Positions 1 to 8,409 are shown, counted from the stretch's first letter. The stretch is 64,000 nt of DNA from Hymenobacter sp. UV11 (GCF_004684095.1 NZ_SRII01000004.1:248001-312000), one strand, 5' to 3'. Notes: generated by a model not told the origin, from the letters alone. Numbers and translations are program-made.

Positions 1-735
1 GGCTCGCTGCGTCGCCTCAAAACCGACTACGTGGACTTGTACTGGCTGCACGTCTGGGACACGGTGACGCCCGTGGAGGAAGTGCTGCAAACGCTGGGCG
101 ACCTCGTGCGGGCCGGCAAAATCCGCTATTTCGGCTTTTCCGATATGCCGGCCTGGTTTGCCACTAAGGCGGCCACGCTGGCCGCCGCCCACGCCGTGCC
201 GGGGCCCATTGCCATGCAGCTGGAATACTCGCTGGTGGCGCGCCGCATTGAGGGCGAGCACCTGCCCGCCGCCCGCGACCTGGGCCTGGGCCTCACGCCC
301 TGGAGCCCGCTGGCGGCCGGCTTCCTGGCCGGTAAGTACGAGCGCCCCACCAGCGGCGGCAAGCCTAGCGGCGAAGGCCGGCTCAGCGGCCCCAACCCGT
401 TTGGCGACATGAAATTTACGGAGCATAACTGGCGCATACTCGATGCCCTGCGGCCGGTGGCAGCCGCGCTGGGCTGCTCGCCGGCGCAGGCGGCCCTGGC
501 CTGGGTGGCGGCCCAGCCGGGCGTTACGGCGCCCATCATCGGGGCCAGCCGGGTGGCGCAGCTGCACGACAACCTGGCCGCGCTCGACGTGCGCTTCAGC
601 CCCGAGCAGCTGCGCGCGCTCGACAATGCCAGCATTCAGGACCCTTTCTACGACCGGATGTGGACGCTGATGAAGGGCGCCGTGTTTGGCAAGAATGCCG
701 TGCAGGGCTGGGGTGAGCCGGGTAGCAGGGGGTAG
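1..735 (+). CDS. Aldo/keto reductase, 5' end outside window
   Basis: The reading frame is open from base 1, so this is the C-terminal 244 codons of a longer protein. The visible part has the barrel strand with the catalytic histidine (DLYWLH, codons 12-17), then GKIRYFGFSD, QLEYSLVAR and PWSPLAAGFLAGKY, all typical of NADPH-dependent aldo/keto reductases of the AKR11/12/13 type, and the late cofactor-binding stretch APIIGASRVAQL. The Asp, Tyr and Lys of the catalytic tetrad would lie upstream. The next gene is a second family member in the same direction 114 bp on, followed by an AraC regulator, so the three may form a carbonyl or aldehyde reduction locus. The substrate cannot be told. Confidence 0.93.
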   Translation, partial: GSLRRLKTDYVDLYWLHVWDTVTPVEEVLQTLGDLVRAGKIRYFGFSDMPAWFATKAATLAAAHAVPGPIAMQLEYSLVARRIEGEHLPAARDLGLGLTPWSPLAAGFLAGKYERPTSGGKPSGEGRLSGPNPFGDMKFTEHNWRILDALRPVAAALGCSPAQAALAWVAAQPGVTAPIIGASRVAQLHDNLAALDVRFSPEQLRALDNASIQDPFYDRMWTLMKGAVFGKNAVQGWGEPGSRG

Positions 736-797
736 GGGGCGGCGTTTTGTGTAGCAGAAACGCGGGTTTGTATAGGCCCGGCCGCGGGCGGGTGGCG

Positions 798-805
798 GAC
801 CTTTG
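798..805 (+). promoter_or_regulatory. Candidate -7 element, GACCTTTG
   Basis: GACCTTTG lies 44 bp before the start codon at 850 and resembles the Bacteroidota -7 consensus TAnnTTTG. A TTTG at 767-770 could be the -33 element, but its spacing (27 bp) is longer than usual. The same octamer precedes several other genes here (43263, 51322, 53304), which supports it as a local promoter variant. Confidence 0.45.
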
Positions 806-849
806 TAAGGTCAAAAGGGATTACGTATTCCCGTTATAAACCACACAAA

Positions 850-1845
850 ATGAGCACTATCAAACAAGTGGCTTTGGGCACCCAGGGCCTGCGCGTATCG
901 GTCGAGGGCCTGGGCTGCATGGGCATGACGGGCATGGCCTCGGGTGCCATGAGCGTGTACGGCACCGCCGACGAAGCCGAGAGCATTGCCACCATTCACC
1001 GCGCCCTGGAACTGGGTGTGACCATGCTCGACACGGCCGACATCTACGGCCCACTCGAAAATGAGCGCCTGGTGGCCAAAGCCGTGGCCGGTAAGCGCGA
1101 CCAGTATACCATCGCCACCAAATTCGGCTTCGAGGTGGACAATGCGGGCCACATGACCAATGCCCTGAACGGCCGGCCCGACTACGTGCGCAAGTCCATT
1201 GAGCGGTCGCTACAGAACCTGGGCACCGACTACGTAGACTTGTACTACCTGCACCGCCTCGACCCGGCTATCCCCATTGAGGACACGGTAGGGGCCATGA
1301 GCCGGCTCGTGGAGGAAGGCAAGGTGCGCTACCTGGGCCTGAGCGAAGTGCCGGGCGACATCATCCGCCGGGCGCACGCCGTGTACCCGATTTCGGCCCT
1401 CGAAACTGAGTATTCGCTCTTCGACCGCCGCCCCGAAGAAGAGGATATCCTGGCTACTACGCGGGAGCTGGGCATCGGCTTCGTGGCCTACTCGCCGCTG
1501 GGCAGGGGCTTTTTATCGGGCGAGATTACCTCGCCCGATGACTTCGCGTCCGATGATTTTCGCCGCTTTTTCCCGCGCTATCAGGGCGAGAATTTCTATA
1601 AAAACCTGGCGCTGGTTGAAAAGCTCCAGGCCCTGGCCGCTACCAAAGGCATGACCGCCGCGCAGTTGGCCCTGGCCTGGGTGCTGGCCCAGGGCGTGGT
1701 TGCCATTCCTGGCACCCGGCGGCGTAAAAACCTGGAAACCAATGTCACCGCTGCCGGTATTGTCCTGAGCTCAACCGAGCTGGCCGAGTTAGATGCTATT
1801 CTGCCGGTGGGCAGTGCCGTGGGCGCGGCTTATCCCGAAGGCTAG
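850..1845 (+). CDS. Aldo/keto reductase
   Basis: A full-length (331 aa) NADPH-dependent aldo/keto reductase, predicted cytoplasmic, reducing aldehydes or ketones. The catalytic tetrad is visible: Asp61 in TMLDTAD, Tyr66 in DIYGP, Lys91 in IATKFGF and His135 in YYLHRLDP. The barrel motifs [19 protein letters not shown] and [14 protein letters not shown] follow, then the cofactor loop [14 protein letters not shown] near residue 280. The ATG at 850 gives the standard N-terminus. It follows another aldo/keto reductase and precedes an AraC-family gene, with a 61-bp inverted repeat in between. YajO/YakC-type enzymes are the nearest named relatives. The natural substrate is unknown. Confidence 0.95.
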   Translation: MSTIKQVALGTQGLRVSVEGLGCMGMTGMASGAMSVYGTADEAESIATIHRALELGVTMLDTADIYGPLENERLVAKAVAGKRDQYTIATKFGFEVDNAGHMTNALNGRPDYVRKSIERSLQNLGTDYVDLYYLHRLDPAIPIEDTVGAMSRLVEEGKVRYLGLSEVPGDIIRRAHAVYPISALETEYSLFDRRPEEEDILATTRELGIGFVAYSPLGRGFLSGEITSPDDFASDDFRRFFPRYQGENFYKNLALVEKLQALAATKGMTAAQLALAWVLAQGVVAIPGTRRRKNLETNVTAAGIVLSSTELAELDAILPVGSAVGAAYPEG

Positions 1846-1861
1846 TTTTTTCTTCGGAATA

Positions 1862-1922
1862 GAGTTGCTCAAGCGAACGTCATTCCGCGGCAAGCTCGGA
1901 ATGACGTTCGCTTGAGCAACTC
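1862..1922. repeat. Perfect 25-bp inverted repeat, 11-nt loop
   Basis: The arms at 1862-1886 and 1898-1922 are perfect reverse complements. They include AACGTCATTCC, related in wording to the hairpin at 33056-33154 (GAACGTCATGC). It starts 17 bp after the aldo/keto reductase stop codon. No T-run follows, so it is better read as a dispersed palindromic element than as a simple terminator, though it could stop or process transcripts. Confidence 0.9.
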
Positions 1923-1955
1923 CTTTGGGGACAAACAAGTACACAGCAATCAGCC

Positions 1956-2876
1956 ATGAAGAAAGATTTTCGCACGCTGGCCACCGTCACGGACTACACC
2001 CGGTTTTATGGGTTGCCCGCGCCGACGCATCCGCTGCTGACGCTCATTGATTTGGGGAGCGCCCGCGAGCAGGCGAGCGGCCCGTTGCTACCCCCCCTCA
2101 CCGACCCGGTGGTGCCGCAGCTCTACACTATTTTTCTGAAGCGCGGCCTGGATGGCCCGCTTTATTACGGGCGCCAGACGTATGATTTTCGGGAGGGCGT
2201 GCTGGGCTTTTCGGCTCCCGGCCAGGTGTTTCAGGCCGATGCCCGCTTGGCGGCTTCCCAGGTAACGGGCTGGATGCTAGTGTTTCATCCCGATTTGCTG
2301 CGCACTTACCCGCTGGCCCAGAAAATGGCGGGCTACGGCTTTTTTGCCTACGATGTGCACGAAGCCCTGCACTTGTCGGCGCAGGAAGAAACAATGCTCG
2401 ACGGCCTGCTTGGGGGCCTCAAAAGTGAGTGCGAGCGCCCCATCGACTCCTTTAGCCAGGACGTGCTCATCGCGCAGCTTGAGCTGCTGCTGAGCTACGC
2501 CAACCGCTTCTACCACCGCCAGTTTCTGACCCGCCGCACGGCCGAGCACGACCTGCTGAGCCGCTTCGAGGCGCTGCTCACTGGTTATTTTTCGGCCGAT
2601 GCGGGCCACCTGCCCACCGTGCAGCACTTTGCCGACGCGCTCAGCGTGTCGCCGGCCTACCTCAGCGATATGCTGCGCACGCTCACCGGCCAAAGCACCC
2701 AGCAGCACATCCACCATGCCCTCATCGAGCGGGCCAAGCAGCTGTTGCTCAGCACGTCGCTCACCATCAACGAAACAGCATTCCGGCTGGGCTTCGAGTA
2801 TCCGCAGTACTTCACGCGGCTTTTCAAAAGCAAGACGGGGCAGACGCCAGCCGCCTTCCGGTTTTCGGCCCAGTAA
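1956..2876 (+). CDS. AraC-family transcriptional regulator
   Basis: A 306-aa regulator. Residues 1 to about 190 form a cupin-like ligand or oligomerisation domain without clear motifs. Residues about 215-306 are a two-helix-turn-helix AraC DNA-binding domain: first HTH around VQHFADALSVSPAYLS, second around INETAFRLGFEYPQYFTR, ending in the family signature FKSKTGQTPAAFR. The ATG at 1956 lies 33 bp after the upstream hairpin. Its place after two aldo/keto reductases suggests that it controls them in response to a small molecule. That is inference from position only. Confidence 0.94.
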   Translation: MKKDFRTLATVTDYTRFYGLPAPTHPLLTLIDLGSAREQASGPLLPPLTDPVVPQLYTIFLKRGLDGPLYYGRQTYDFREGVLGFSAPGQVFQADARLAASQVTGWMLVFHPDLLRTYPLAQKMAGYGFFAYDVHEALHLSAQEETMLDGLLGGLKSECERPIDSFSQDVLIAQLELLLSYANRFYHRQFLTRRTAEHDLLSRFEALLTGYFSADAGHLPTVQHFADALSVSPAYLSDMLRTLTGQSTQQHIHHALIERAKQLLLSTSLTINETAFRLGFEYPQYFTRLFKSKTGQTPAAFRFSAQ

Positions 2877-2936
2877 GCACTTTTTTTAGAGGAACGGACA
2901 TTACATTGAAAACAAAGCCCTATAAGTCAAGTAGAA

Positions 2937-2985
2937 AGCTAACAGCTAACAGCTAACAGCTAACAGCTAACAGCTAACAGCTAAC
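2937..2985. repeat. Seven tandem copies of AGCTAAC
   Basis: Seven exact, uninterrupted 7-bp units fill 2937-2985. The next bases (CTAA at 2985-2988) hold the reverse-strand stop codon of the aquaporin gene, so the array abuts that stop. A 7-bp unit changes length by a non-multiple of three, but because it lies beyond the stop codon, copy-number change would not alter the protein. Confidence 0.97.
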
Positions 2986-3647
2986 TAAAGGGGGGTAGGG
3001 GCGGGGCGCAGCAGCTTATCGGCCCCCACGGCCAGCAGCGCGCCGGCCACCGGGCCCACTACGTAGACCCAGGCTGATGCTAGGTGGCCGCTCACCAGGG
3101 CCGGGGCCAGCGAGCGAATAGGGTTCATGGAGGCGCCCGAGAGCGGGCCGCCCACCAGCGCCTCCAGCGCCACCGTGGCCCCGATGGTGATGCCCGCCAG
3201 CAAGCCCTGCTCGTGCGAGCCGTAGGCCACTTGCAACACAACGAGCATCAGCCAGAAGGTGAGGCCGATTTCGACGCCTAGCGCCACGCCTACGCCGTGG
3301 CTGGGCAGCGTGGCCCCCAGCGCCGAGCCGGCCGGGGCCAGCGGCAGCAACAGGGCACTGCCCAATAGCCCGCCTAGCACCTGCGCCGCCACGTAGGGCA
3401 GCACCTGGCGGCCCTCAAACCGGCCCGCCACCCAAAAAGCCACCGTCACGGCGGGGTTAAGATGGGCGCCGCTCACGGGCCCGAAAGCCTGAATCAAAAT
3501 CAATACTATCAGGCCAAAAGCCAGCGACACGCCGCCGTGGCCGATGGCACTCGTCAGGTCGTCTACGACAATGGCACCGGTGCCGAACAGTAGGAGGCCG
3601 GCCGTGCCGAGCACTTCGGCAAATAACGCGCGCGTAAAAGCACTCAT
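2985..3647 (-). CDS. Aquaporin (MIP family) with NPI second box
   Basis: A 220-aa, six-helix channel of the major intrinsic protein family, for water or small neutral solutes such as glycerol, in the inner membrane. The first half-helix motif is canonical (SGAHLNPAVTVAFW), while the second reads SMNPIRSLAPALV, so the usual NPA is NPI. The Arg after the second motif (selectivity filter) is kept. I chose the ATG at 3647 because an upstream TTG at 3683 overlaps a good promoter hexamer. The stop codon is at the edge of the AGCTAAC array. Family membership is sure; the solute is not. Confidence 0.93.
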   Translation of the reverse strand: MSAFTRALFAEVLGTAGLLLFGTGAIVVDDLTSAIGHGGVSLAFGLIVLILIQAFGPVSGAHLNPAVTVAFWVAGRFEGRQVLPYVAAQVLGGLLGSALLLPLAPAGSALGATLPSHGVGVALGVEIGLTFWLMLVVLQVAYGSHEQGLLAGITIGATVALEALVGGPLSGASMNPIRSLAPALVSGHLASAWVYVVGPVAGALLAVGADKLLRPAPTPL

Positions 3648-3680
3648 GCGCAGGGGTAGGGAAAAGGAATAAGCTGGGTC

Positions 3681-3688
3681 CAAAGCTA
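3681..3688 (-). promoter_or_regulatory. -7 element TAGCTTTG for aquaporin gene
   Basis: The reverse strand reads TAGCTTTG here, an exact TAnnTTTG match, 34-41 bp before the ATG at 3647. No clear -33 TTG was seen. It supports the internal ATG as the start. Confidence 0.5.
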
Positions 3689-3744
3689 CGTAAGTGCCCG
3701 GCCCGGCAGATTTTCCCTACCCCCCGCCGCCATGGCCAACGCGG

Positions 3745-4230
3745 CTAACGACCCCGAATCTGGTCGAATAGGCTGATTTTGCGCTTGATGAACACGTAGC
3801 GAATAGAGAACGCCGTGGGAAAGCGGGCGTAGTCGTCGCTGCCAAACTCCAGGCTGGGCTTGAAATCGAAGCTGAGCGCAACGGGTAGAAAGGCCACTTT
3901 GTACTCAACGCCCACAATGCCATCGAGGCCGCTGAAGGCGCCCGAGTCCTTGTTGTGGCCCAGGTGCCCACCCGCGCCGAAGTAGTAGTTGAGGCTCGGC
4001 CCTAAAATACCAAAGTGATACTCGCCCAGCACCGTGCCGCTGTACTCGCGCGTGCCCAGCCCCGCAATACCCTCAATGGTGACGCGTGGCGCCACCAGCT
4101 GCTGCACCGTGATGCCGTAGTTGCCGCCGCCCAAGCGCACCCCGGCGGCCGTGATGTATTTCTGCGCGGCGGCGGGCCGGCTCAGGGCTAGCACTAAACC
4201 CAGATTAGCTATAATGAAACGAACTGACAT
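3745..4230 (-). CDS. Small outer-membrane beta-barrel-like protein
   Basis: A 161-aa exported protein. The ATG at 4230 begins a signal peptide (MSVRFIIANLGLVLALS, cleavage near AAAQ). The rest alternates short hydrophobic and polar strands (GVRLGGGNYGITVQQ, TVLGEYHFGILGPSLNYYFGAG, GIVGVEYKVAFLPVALSFDFKP, FSIRYVF), as in small Bacteroidota outer-membrane barrels of the outer-membrane insertion or PorT-like kind. No enzymatic motif is visible. It stands alone on the reverse strand between the aquaporin and a forward KAS III gene. Function unknown. Confidence 0.8.
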   Translation of the reverse strand: MSVRFIIANLGLVLALSRPAAAQKYITAAGVRLGGGNYGITVQQLVAPRVTIEGIAGLGTREYSGTVLGEYHFGILGPSLNYYFGAGGHLGHNKDSGAFSGLDGIVGVEYKVAFLPVALSFDFKPSLEFGSDDYARFPTAFSIRYVFIKRKISLFDQIRGR

Positions 4231-4431
4231 ACGGGGCTCTAACGCAACGACCCTGCCAAAGGGCCAAACTGGGCTGTATAAACGCACGGCGGCCTGCGGC
4301 TAGTACGTGGGGGAAGCTGAACCGCAGGGCGTGCAAAATTCCGGCTTTTACGACCTTTTTTCGGCTGCTAACGTCTGTTAGCCGGAACTTTGCCCGTAAT
4401 TTCTCTATCTCCCCCTACCCCCTACCCCTCC

Positions 4432-5385
4432 GTGTACTTGCACCACGTGGCCGCCTATCTACCGGTGGCCGTCGTTACGAACGAACATTTTACCCGGCTC
4501 AACGGCCTGGCGTCGGACTGGATAATTGAGCGAACCGGCATCCGGGAGCGTCGCAAGGCAGCCAGCGACGAGAACGCCAATACGATGGCTATCGCAGCCA
4601 CGCGGGCACTTTTAGCGGAGATACCAGCTTTCGACGCTGCTAGTATCGACCTCATCGTGGCGGGCACCTACACGCCCCACGATACTATCTACACGGCCGC
4701 CCACGCCGTGCAGCGCGAGCTGAACATCAACGAGATACCGGTAGTGAGCATCTCGTCGGCCTGCTCGTCGCTGCTCAATGCCGTGGAGATTGTGGAGGGC
4801 TACTTTGCCCTTGGTAAAGCCAGCCGCGCGCTGGTGGTGGTGAGCGAGCATAACACGGCCTACAACAACGAGGAGGATACCATGGCCGGCCACCTCTGGG
4901 GCGACGGTGCGGCGGCCCTGCTCTTCACCAAGGAGCCCCTGGCCCCCGGCGACCTGCATGTAGTGCAGGTGCTCACGGGCGGCGCCGCCCCCATGGGCAA
5001 GGCCGACGAGGCCGTAACCCTCAAGCCCGTTGACAAAGGCATCGTGATGCCCTACGGCCGCGACGTGTTTCAGCAGGCCTGCACCTACATGGCGCGCATT
5101 ACGCAGCAATTGCTCGATGCGCACCAGCTGCCGGTAGCTGAGCTGAGCTACCTCATTCCGCACCAGGCCAACCTGCGCATCTCGGCCAACGTGGTGAAGC
5201 AGCTGGGCCTCGACCCGGCCCGCGCCGTCAACAACATTGACCGCCTCGGCAATACCGGTTGCGCGGGGGCCGCCATTGGCCTAGCCGAAATCTGGTCTAA
5301 AATCAAGGCGGGCGATAAAATTATTATCACCGTTTTCGGCGGTGGCTACTCCTACGGCGCCATGCTGCTGGAAAAGCCTGTGTAG
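4432..5385 (+). CDS. 3-oxoacyl-ACP synthase III (KAS III) family protein
   Basis: A thiolase-fold enzyme of the FabH family, which condenses acyl-CoA with malonyl-ACP to start fatty acid or related chains. The triad is present: Cys111 in SISSACSSLLNAVE, His in LIPHQANLRI and Asn in RLGNTGCAGA; the GGGYSYGAM C-terminus is typical. The start is taken as GTG 4432 (317 aa, usual length), because the upstream in-frame TTG at 4390 overlaps a promoter-like AACTTTG. It is not beside other fatty-acid genes, so it may be a specialised paralog rather than the housekeeping FabH. Confidence 0.9.
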   Translation: MYLHHVAAYLPVAVVTNEHFTRLNGLASDWIIERTGIRERRKAASDENANTMAIAATRALLAEIPAFDAASIDLIVAGTYTPHDTIYTAAHAVQRELNINEIPVVSISSACSSLLNAVEIVEGYFALGKASRALVVVSEHNTAYNNEEDTMAGHLWGDGAAALLFTKEPLAPGDLHVVQVLTGGAAPMGKADEAVTLKPVDKGIVMPYGRDVFQQACTYMARITQQLLDAHQLPVAELSYLIPHQANLRISANVVKQLGLDPARAVNNIDRLGNTGCAGAAIGLAEIWSKIKAGDKIIITVFGGGYSYGAMLLEKPV

Positions 5386-5461
5386 GGTAAGCTTTAGCTT
5401 GCCATAAGTTCTTAAAGAATAGTGCATTAATCCCCATTCGGCAAGCTAAAGCTTACCCTAC
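5382..5461. repeat. 22-bp inverted repeat overlapping a stop codon
   Basis: The arms at 5382-5403 (GTAGGGTAAGCTTTAGCTTG plus CC) and 5440-5461 are perfect reverse complements, separated by 36 bp. The KAS III stop codon TAG (5383-5385) lies inside the left arm. A diverged relative is at 31814-31882. Confidence 0.92.
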
Positions 5462-5466
5462 ACTTT

Positions 5467-5871
5467 ATGCTGCCGCCTGCCGTTGCTTTTCTACCCGAAA
5501 TCACCTTTCAGACCAGCCGGGCTAGCGGGCCGGGCGGGCAGAATGTGAACAAGGTGGAAAGCCGCGTGGAGCTGCGCTGGCACCTGCAAGCCTCGCAGGT
5601 GCTCACGGAGGCGCAAAAAGCCCTCATCCTCGAAAAGCTGGCCCCGCAGCTCACCACCGAGGGCCTGTTGCTGCTGGTGGCTCAGGACGACCGCAGCCAA
5701 CTGCGCAACAAGGAAATTGTGCTCACGCGGTTTCACCAGTTGCTCGACAAAAGCCTGCGCCGCCCCAAGCCGCGCCGCGCCACGCGCCCCAGTGCCGGCG
5801 CCGTGCGCAAGCGCCTGGAGGGCAAGAAAATCCAGAGTGATAAAAAGGCTAACCGCCGCCGCCCCGACTAG
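5467..5871 (+). CDS. arfB: Alternative ribosome-rescue factor ArfB
   Basis: A 134-aa codon-independent peptidyl-tRNA hydrolase (ArfB/YaeJ) that frees ribosomes stalled on truncated mRNA. The catalytic GGQ is at residues 23-25 within ASGPGGQNVNKVES. The C-terminal tail (residues about 97-134, rich in Lys and Arg, ending KKANRRRPD) matches the extension that enters the empty mRNA channel. Length and architecture fit the single-domain class, not full RF1/RF2. The ATG at 5467 follows directly on the inverted repeat at 5382-5461, so any promoter must be in or before that element. Confidence 0.95.
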   Translation: MLPPAVAFLPEITFQTSRASGPGGQNVNKVESRVELRWHLQASQVLTEAQKALILEKLAPQLTTEGLLLLVAQDDRSQLRNKEIVLTRFHQLLDKSLRRPKPRRATRPSAGAVRKRLEGKKIQSDKKANRRRPD

Positions 5872-6178
5872 CCCTTACGCCACGCGGCCCACGCTACGCG
5901 GGGTAGCATGGGCCGGCAGGGTAGGAAAAGAGGGGGTAGCACAGCCGCAGGGTAGGCAGGCAACGCCTGGTAGCTGGCAAGTAGAAGCGGATAAGTGCGT
6001 TTTCGTAGCTAGAAAGGCTGAAGGAAGTAACTCAGTGAGAATAAGCCGCTACCCTACTTGCGTAGGCTTGTTCCCCCTCGTTTTCCACTGCAAAGGACCT
6101 GCTAGGCCTCCAGCTTTGCTAACGTAGAAATACCTGTTTTTTGAAAAACAGGTATTTCTACGTGCTTTCCCGGCCCGT
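5872..6178. other. Gene-free stretch between convergent genes
   Basis: 307 bp between arfB (+) and a response regulator (-). I see no supportable gene; short frames here have no recognisable features. The only structure is the palindrome at 6123-6162. The stretch contains GGGGTAGC and other G-run words common in this genome. Confidence 0.7.
6123..6162. terminator. 19-bp near-perfect palindrome, possible bidirectional terminator
   Basis: CGTAGAAATACCTGTTTT and its reverse complement are separated by 2-4 bases, making a cruciform-capable palindrome between two convergent genes. The A/T-rich centre is unlike a textbook terminator stem. A diverged relative is at 9313-9355, so it may be a dispersed element used as a terminator. 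Confidence 0.6.
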
Positions 6179-6847
6179 CTAGTTATCGAGCAGGCCGTGC
6201 CGCACGGCGTACACCACCAGGCCGGCCGCGTTGGGGGCGTGGGTTTTTTCGAGCAGCTTTTGGCGGTGGCCCTCGGCAGTGCGGCGGCTGATAAAAAGCT
6301 TTTCGGCGATTTCGGAAGCGGTGCAGCCCTTGCAAATGAGGTTGAGCACCTCGTGCTCGCGGGCGGTGAGCTGCACTAAGTCGGGCTGGGTGGGGGTAGG
6401 GGTGCGCTCGGGGTGCTGCACGCCCCGGATGAGCGCCCGCGAAATGCGCGGCGTGAAGTAGTAGCCCGTGCTCAATACTTCTTCGATGGTGGTCCGCAGC
6501 TGGTCCTGGTCCACATCCTTGGGCAGGTAGCTGCGCGCGCCCAGCTTCATCATCTGGGTGATGTACTTATCGGCCGAAAACATAGAGAGCACGATAATAC
6601 GCAGGTCGGGAAACTCCTGCAAGAGCTGGCGCGCGGCCTCGGTGCCGTCTATGTTAGGCATTTGCAGGTCGAGCAGCAAAATGTCGGGTAGGCGCTGGCG
6701 GCACAGCACCTGAAGCTCGGCTAGCTCGCCGGCTTCTACCACTTCCTCCACAAAGGGCAGCGCCTGCAAAATGTAGCGCATTCCCTGGCGGAATAGCTGG
6801 TGGTCGTCGAGCAGCGCAATCTGAATGGCGGCGATAGAAGTTGACAT
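6179..6847 (-). CDS. NarL/LuxR-type response regulator
   Basis: A 222-aa two-component regulator. Residues 1-125 are a receiver domain with acidic pair ALLDD (13-15), phospho-acceptor Asp60 in ILLLDLQMPN, switch Ser in IIVLSMFS and Lys in YLPKDV. Residues about 157-222 are a LuxR helix-turn-helix (LTAREHEVLNLICKG, EIAEKLFISRRTAEGH). The ATG is 12 bp from the stop of the histidine kinase gene upstream on the same strand, so the two are almost surely a pair in one operon. Target genes cannot be told. Confidence 0.95.
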   Translation of the reverse strand: MSTSIAAIQIALLDDHQLFRQGMRYILQALPFVEEVVEAGELAELQVLCRQRLPDILLLDLQMPNIDGTEAARQLLQEFPDLRIIVLSMFSADKYITQMMKLGARSYLPKDVDQDQLRTTIEEVLSTGYYFTPRISRALIRGVQHPERTPTPTQPDLVQLTAREHEVLNLICKGCTASEIAEKLFISRRTAEGHRQKLLEKTHAPNAAGLVVYAVRHGLLDN

Positions 6848-6859
6848 AGAGCGGGTGGG

Positions 6860-7687
6860 CTAGGTAGTAGCAGTAGTAGTAGCGGGCAGCGTGTCGAGCT
6901 CGATAAGCGTGCGGGTGCCCTGGCCGGGCGCCGACTGCTGGCTGAAGCGGGCGTGCAGCATGCGCACGCGCACCTCGATGCCGCGCAGGCCCACGCCCCC
7001 CGAGGCCGGCCGCAGGTGCGTCAGGGCTTCGGGGTCGAAGCCAATGCCGTCGTCGGCCACGGTCAGGGTGAGGTGCGGGCCCGCCTGGTGCAGGCGCACG
7101 TCGAGCTGGGTGGCGCCGTGGGCATGCTTCTGCGCATTATGAATCAGCTCCTGGCAGATGCGGTAGAGCGCTAGCTCCTGGGTGAGGGGTAGGGGCTGCG
7201 GATACTCGATGGCCAGCTCCACGGGCAGCGTGCCGGCCTCGTTGCTCACATCGGCCAGGTGCTGCAAGGCTTCGGCCAGGCCAAAGCGGTCGAGCACGGC
7301 CGGGTACAGGCTGTGCGAGATGCTGCGCACATCCTGCACCGAGTTGCCCAAGATGTCCTTTATCATCTTGAGCAGGTTTGCCGAGTCGTCGGTCGGGCCG
7401 CTGCTGCCGAGGCGGCCGGCCAGCAGCTTGGCCGTAGCCAGCGTCGAGCCGATGCCGTCGTGCAGGTCGCGCCCAATGCGCTCGCGCTCGTGTTCCTGGG
7501 CGTCGATAACGGCTGCCAGCAGCTGCTGCTGGTACTCGGCCTCGGCCGCACGCAGCCGCAGCTGCTGTTGCAGCAGCCGCTTCTGATACGTGACGATAAA
7601 CAGCACCAGCGCTACCGCCGCAAGCAGCATGATGCTGATGCCGCCCATCAGCAGCTGGCCAAACGCTAATTCAGGGGGCGAATCCAT
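6860..7687 (-). CDS. Membrane histidine kinase, HisKA_3 type
   Basis: A 275-aa sensor kinase with one N-terminal membrane helix (residues about 12-34), a coiled linker rich in Gln/Glu, the HisKA_3 phospho-acceptor His76 in RIGRDLHDGIGSTLA, and an ATPase domain with N box ELIHNAQKHAHG, G1 box VADDGIGFD and G2 box GGVGLRGIEVR. There is almost no periplasmic part, so sensing is probably done through the membrane helix or a partner. Its first 22 bp overlap the end of the upstream seven-helix-like membrane protein gene, and the response regulator follows 12 bp downstream. Confidence 0.94.
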   Translation of the reverse strand: MDSPPELAFGQLLMGGISIMLLAAVALVLFIVTYQKRLLQQQLRLRAAEAEYQQQLLAAVIDAQEHERERIGRDLHDGIGSTLATAKLLAGRLGSSGPTDDSANLLKMIKDILGNSVQDVRSISHSLYPAVLDRFGLAEALQHLADVSNEAGTLPVELAIEYPQPLPLTQELALYRICQELIHNAQKHAHGATQLDVRLHQAGPHLTLTVADDGIGFDPEALTHLRPASGGVGLRGIEVRVRMLHARFSQQSAPGQGTRTLIELDTLPATTTATT

Positions 7688-8328
7688 AGGGCCACAAGGT
7701 AGCAGCTATACAACACAGCTAAAAGCAGCGCGTGGAAGTCCCAAATGTGTAAGTTCAGCTGGTGAGAGTAGTGCGTGAGTAGAAAATTGCTGAATAAATA
7801 AATTTGAGACTTGCCCAAGTGATTGATAACCAGGCCTACTGATACCCAAAACATGGGTTCTCGCTCAAGCTGCGTCACGCGTAGCTCGTGCAGCAGTTTG
7901 CGGAAATAGAGGGCTACCAGCCCGAGTATCAACAGGCTTTCTATCAGCTGCAGCGCCGGCTTAAAGCGCGCTACCTCGGGTGCAAGCAGAAAATCGAGCG
8001 CGCAGTACGCCACAAAGGCACCCGCCAGCCACGGCCGCACCCGCGAAAACTCGGGGTAGTGCAGCGTTTTGTCGTACACCAGCGCCAGCAGCCAAAGCTC
8101 ACCGGCGATAAAAAGGGGGTTTATAAATAAGTTAGGCTTGTGATAAGTGTGTAGGGTATAAGTAATTACTTCTGTTATTACTTCTAAGCCAACCAAGCCT
8201 ACCAAATAGCGCAGGTTGGTTGGCAGCTGCCGAAAGCGCCAACTGCCAACCAACACTGATAAGGCTAAGATAATATAGGCAATGAATACTATTGTATCAA
8301 GCATAAAGAACCTTCGCGAAAAATGCAT
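7666..8328 (-). CDS. Multi-pass membrane protein, putative sensor partner of the kinase
   Basis: A 220-aa protein with about six or seven hydrophobic helices, beginning MLDTIVFIAYIILALSVLVG and ending in a helix (LLLAVLYSCYLVALW). The ATG at 8328 adds eight residues before a second ATG at 8304, which may be the true start. I recognise no named family or enzymatic motif. The 22-bp overlap with the histidine kinase gene implies translational coupling. Since that kinase lacks a sensor domain, this protein may supply the sensing or signal input. That is inference from gene order. Confidence 0.75.
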   Translation of the reverse strand: MHFSRRFFMLDTIVFIAYIILALSVLVGSWRFRQLPTNLRYLVGLVGLEVITEVITYTLHTYHKPNLFINPLFIAGELWLLALVYDKTLHYPEFSRVRPWLAGAFVAYCALDFLLAPEVARFKPALQLIESLLILGLVALYFRKLLHELRVTQLEREPMFWVSVGLVINHLGKSQIYLFSNFLLTHYSHQLNLHIWDFHALLLAVLYSCYLVALWIRPLN

Positions 8329-8409
8329 TTATCCGCTTTTTACCAACTAGTTAGGGCAGGGGGTGCGGTTAATAAATATTAGTAAATAAATTAATATTAT
8401 TATATAATT

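Noticed and set aside
2937..2985. AGCTAAC array as a CRISPR or iteron origin
   Set aside because: Units are contiguous with no spacers, and there is no rep or cas gene nearby.
5717..6127. 136-codon forward frame over the arfB end and following gap
   Set aside because: Begins inside arfB out of frame and has no recognisable features.
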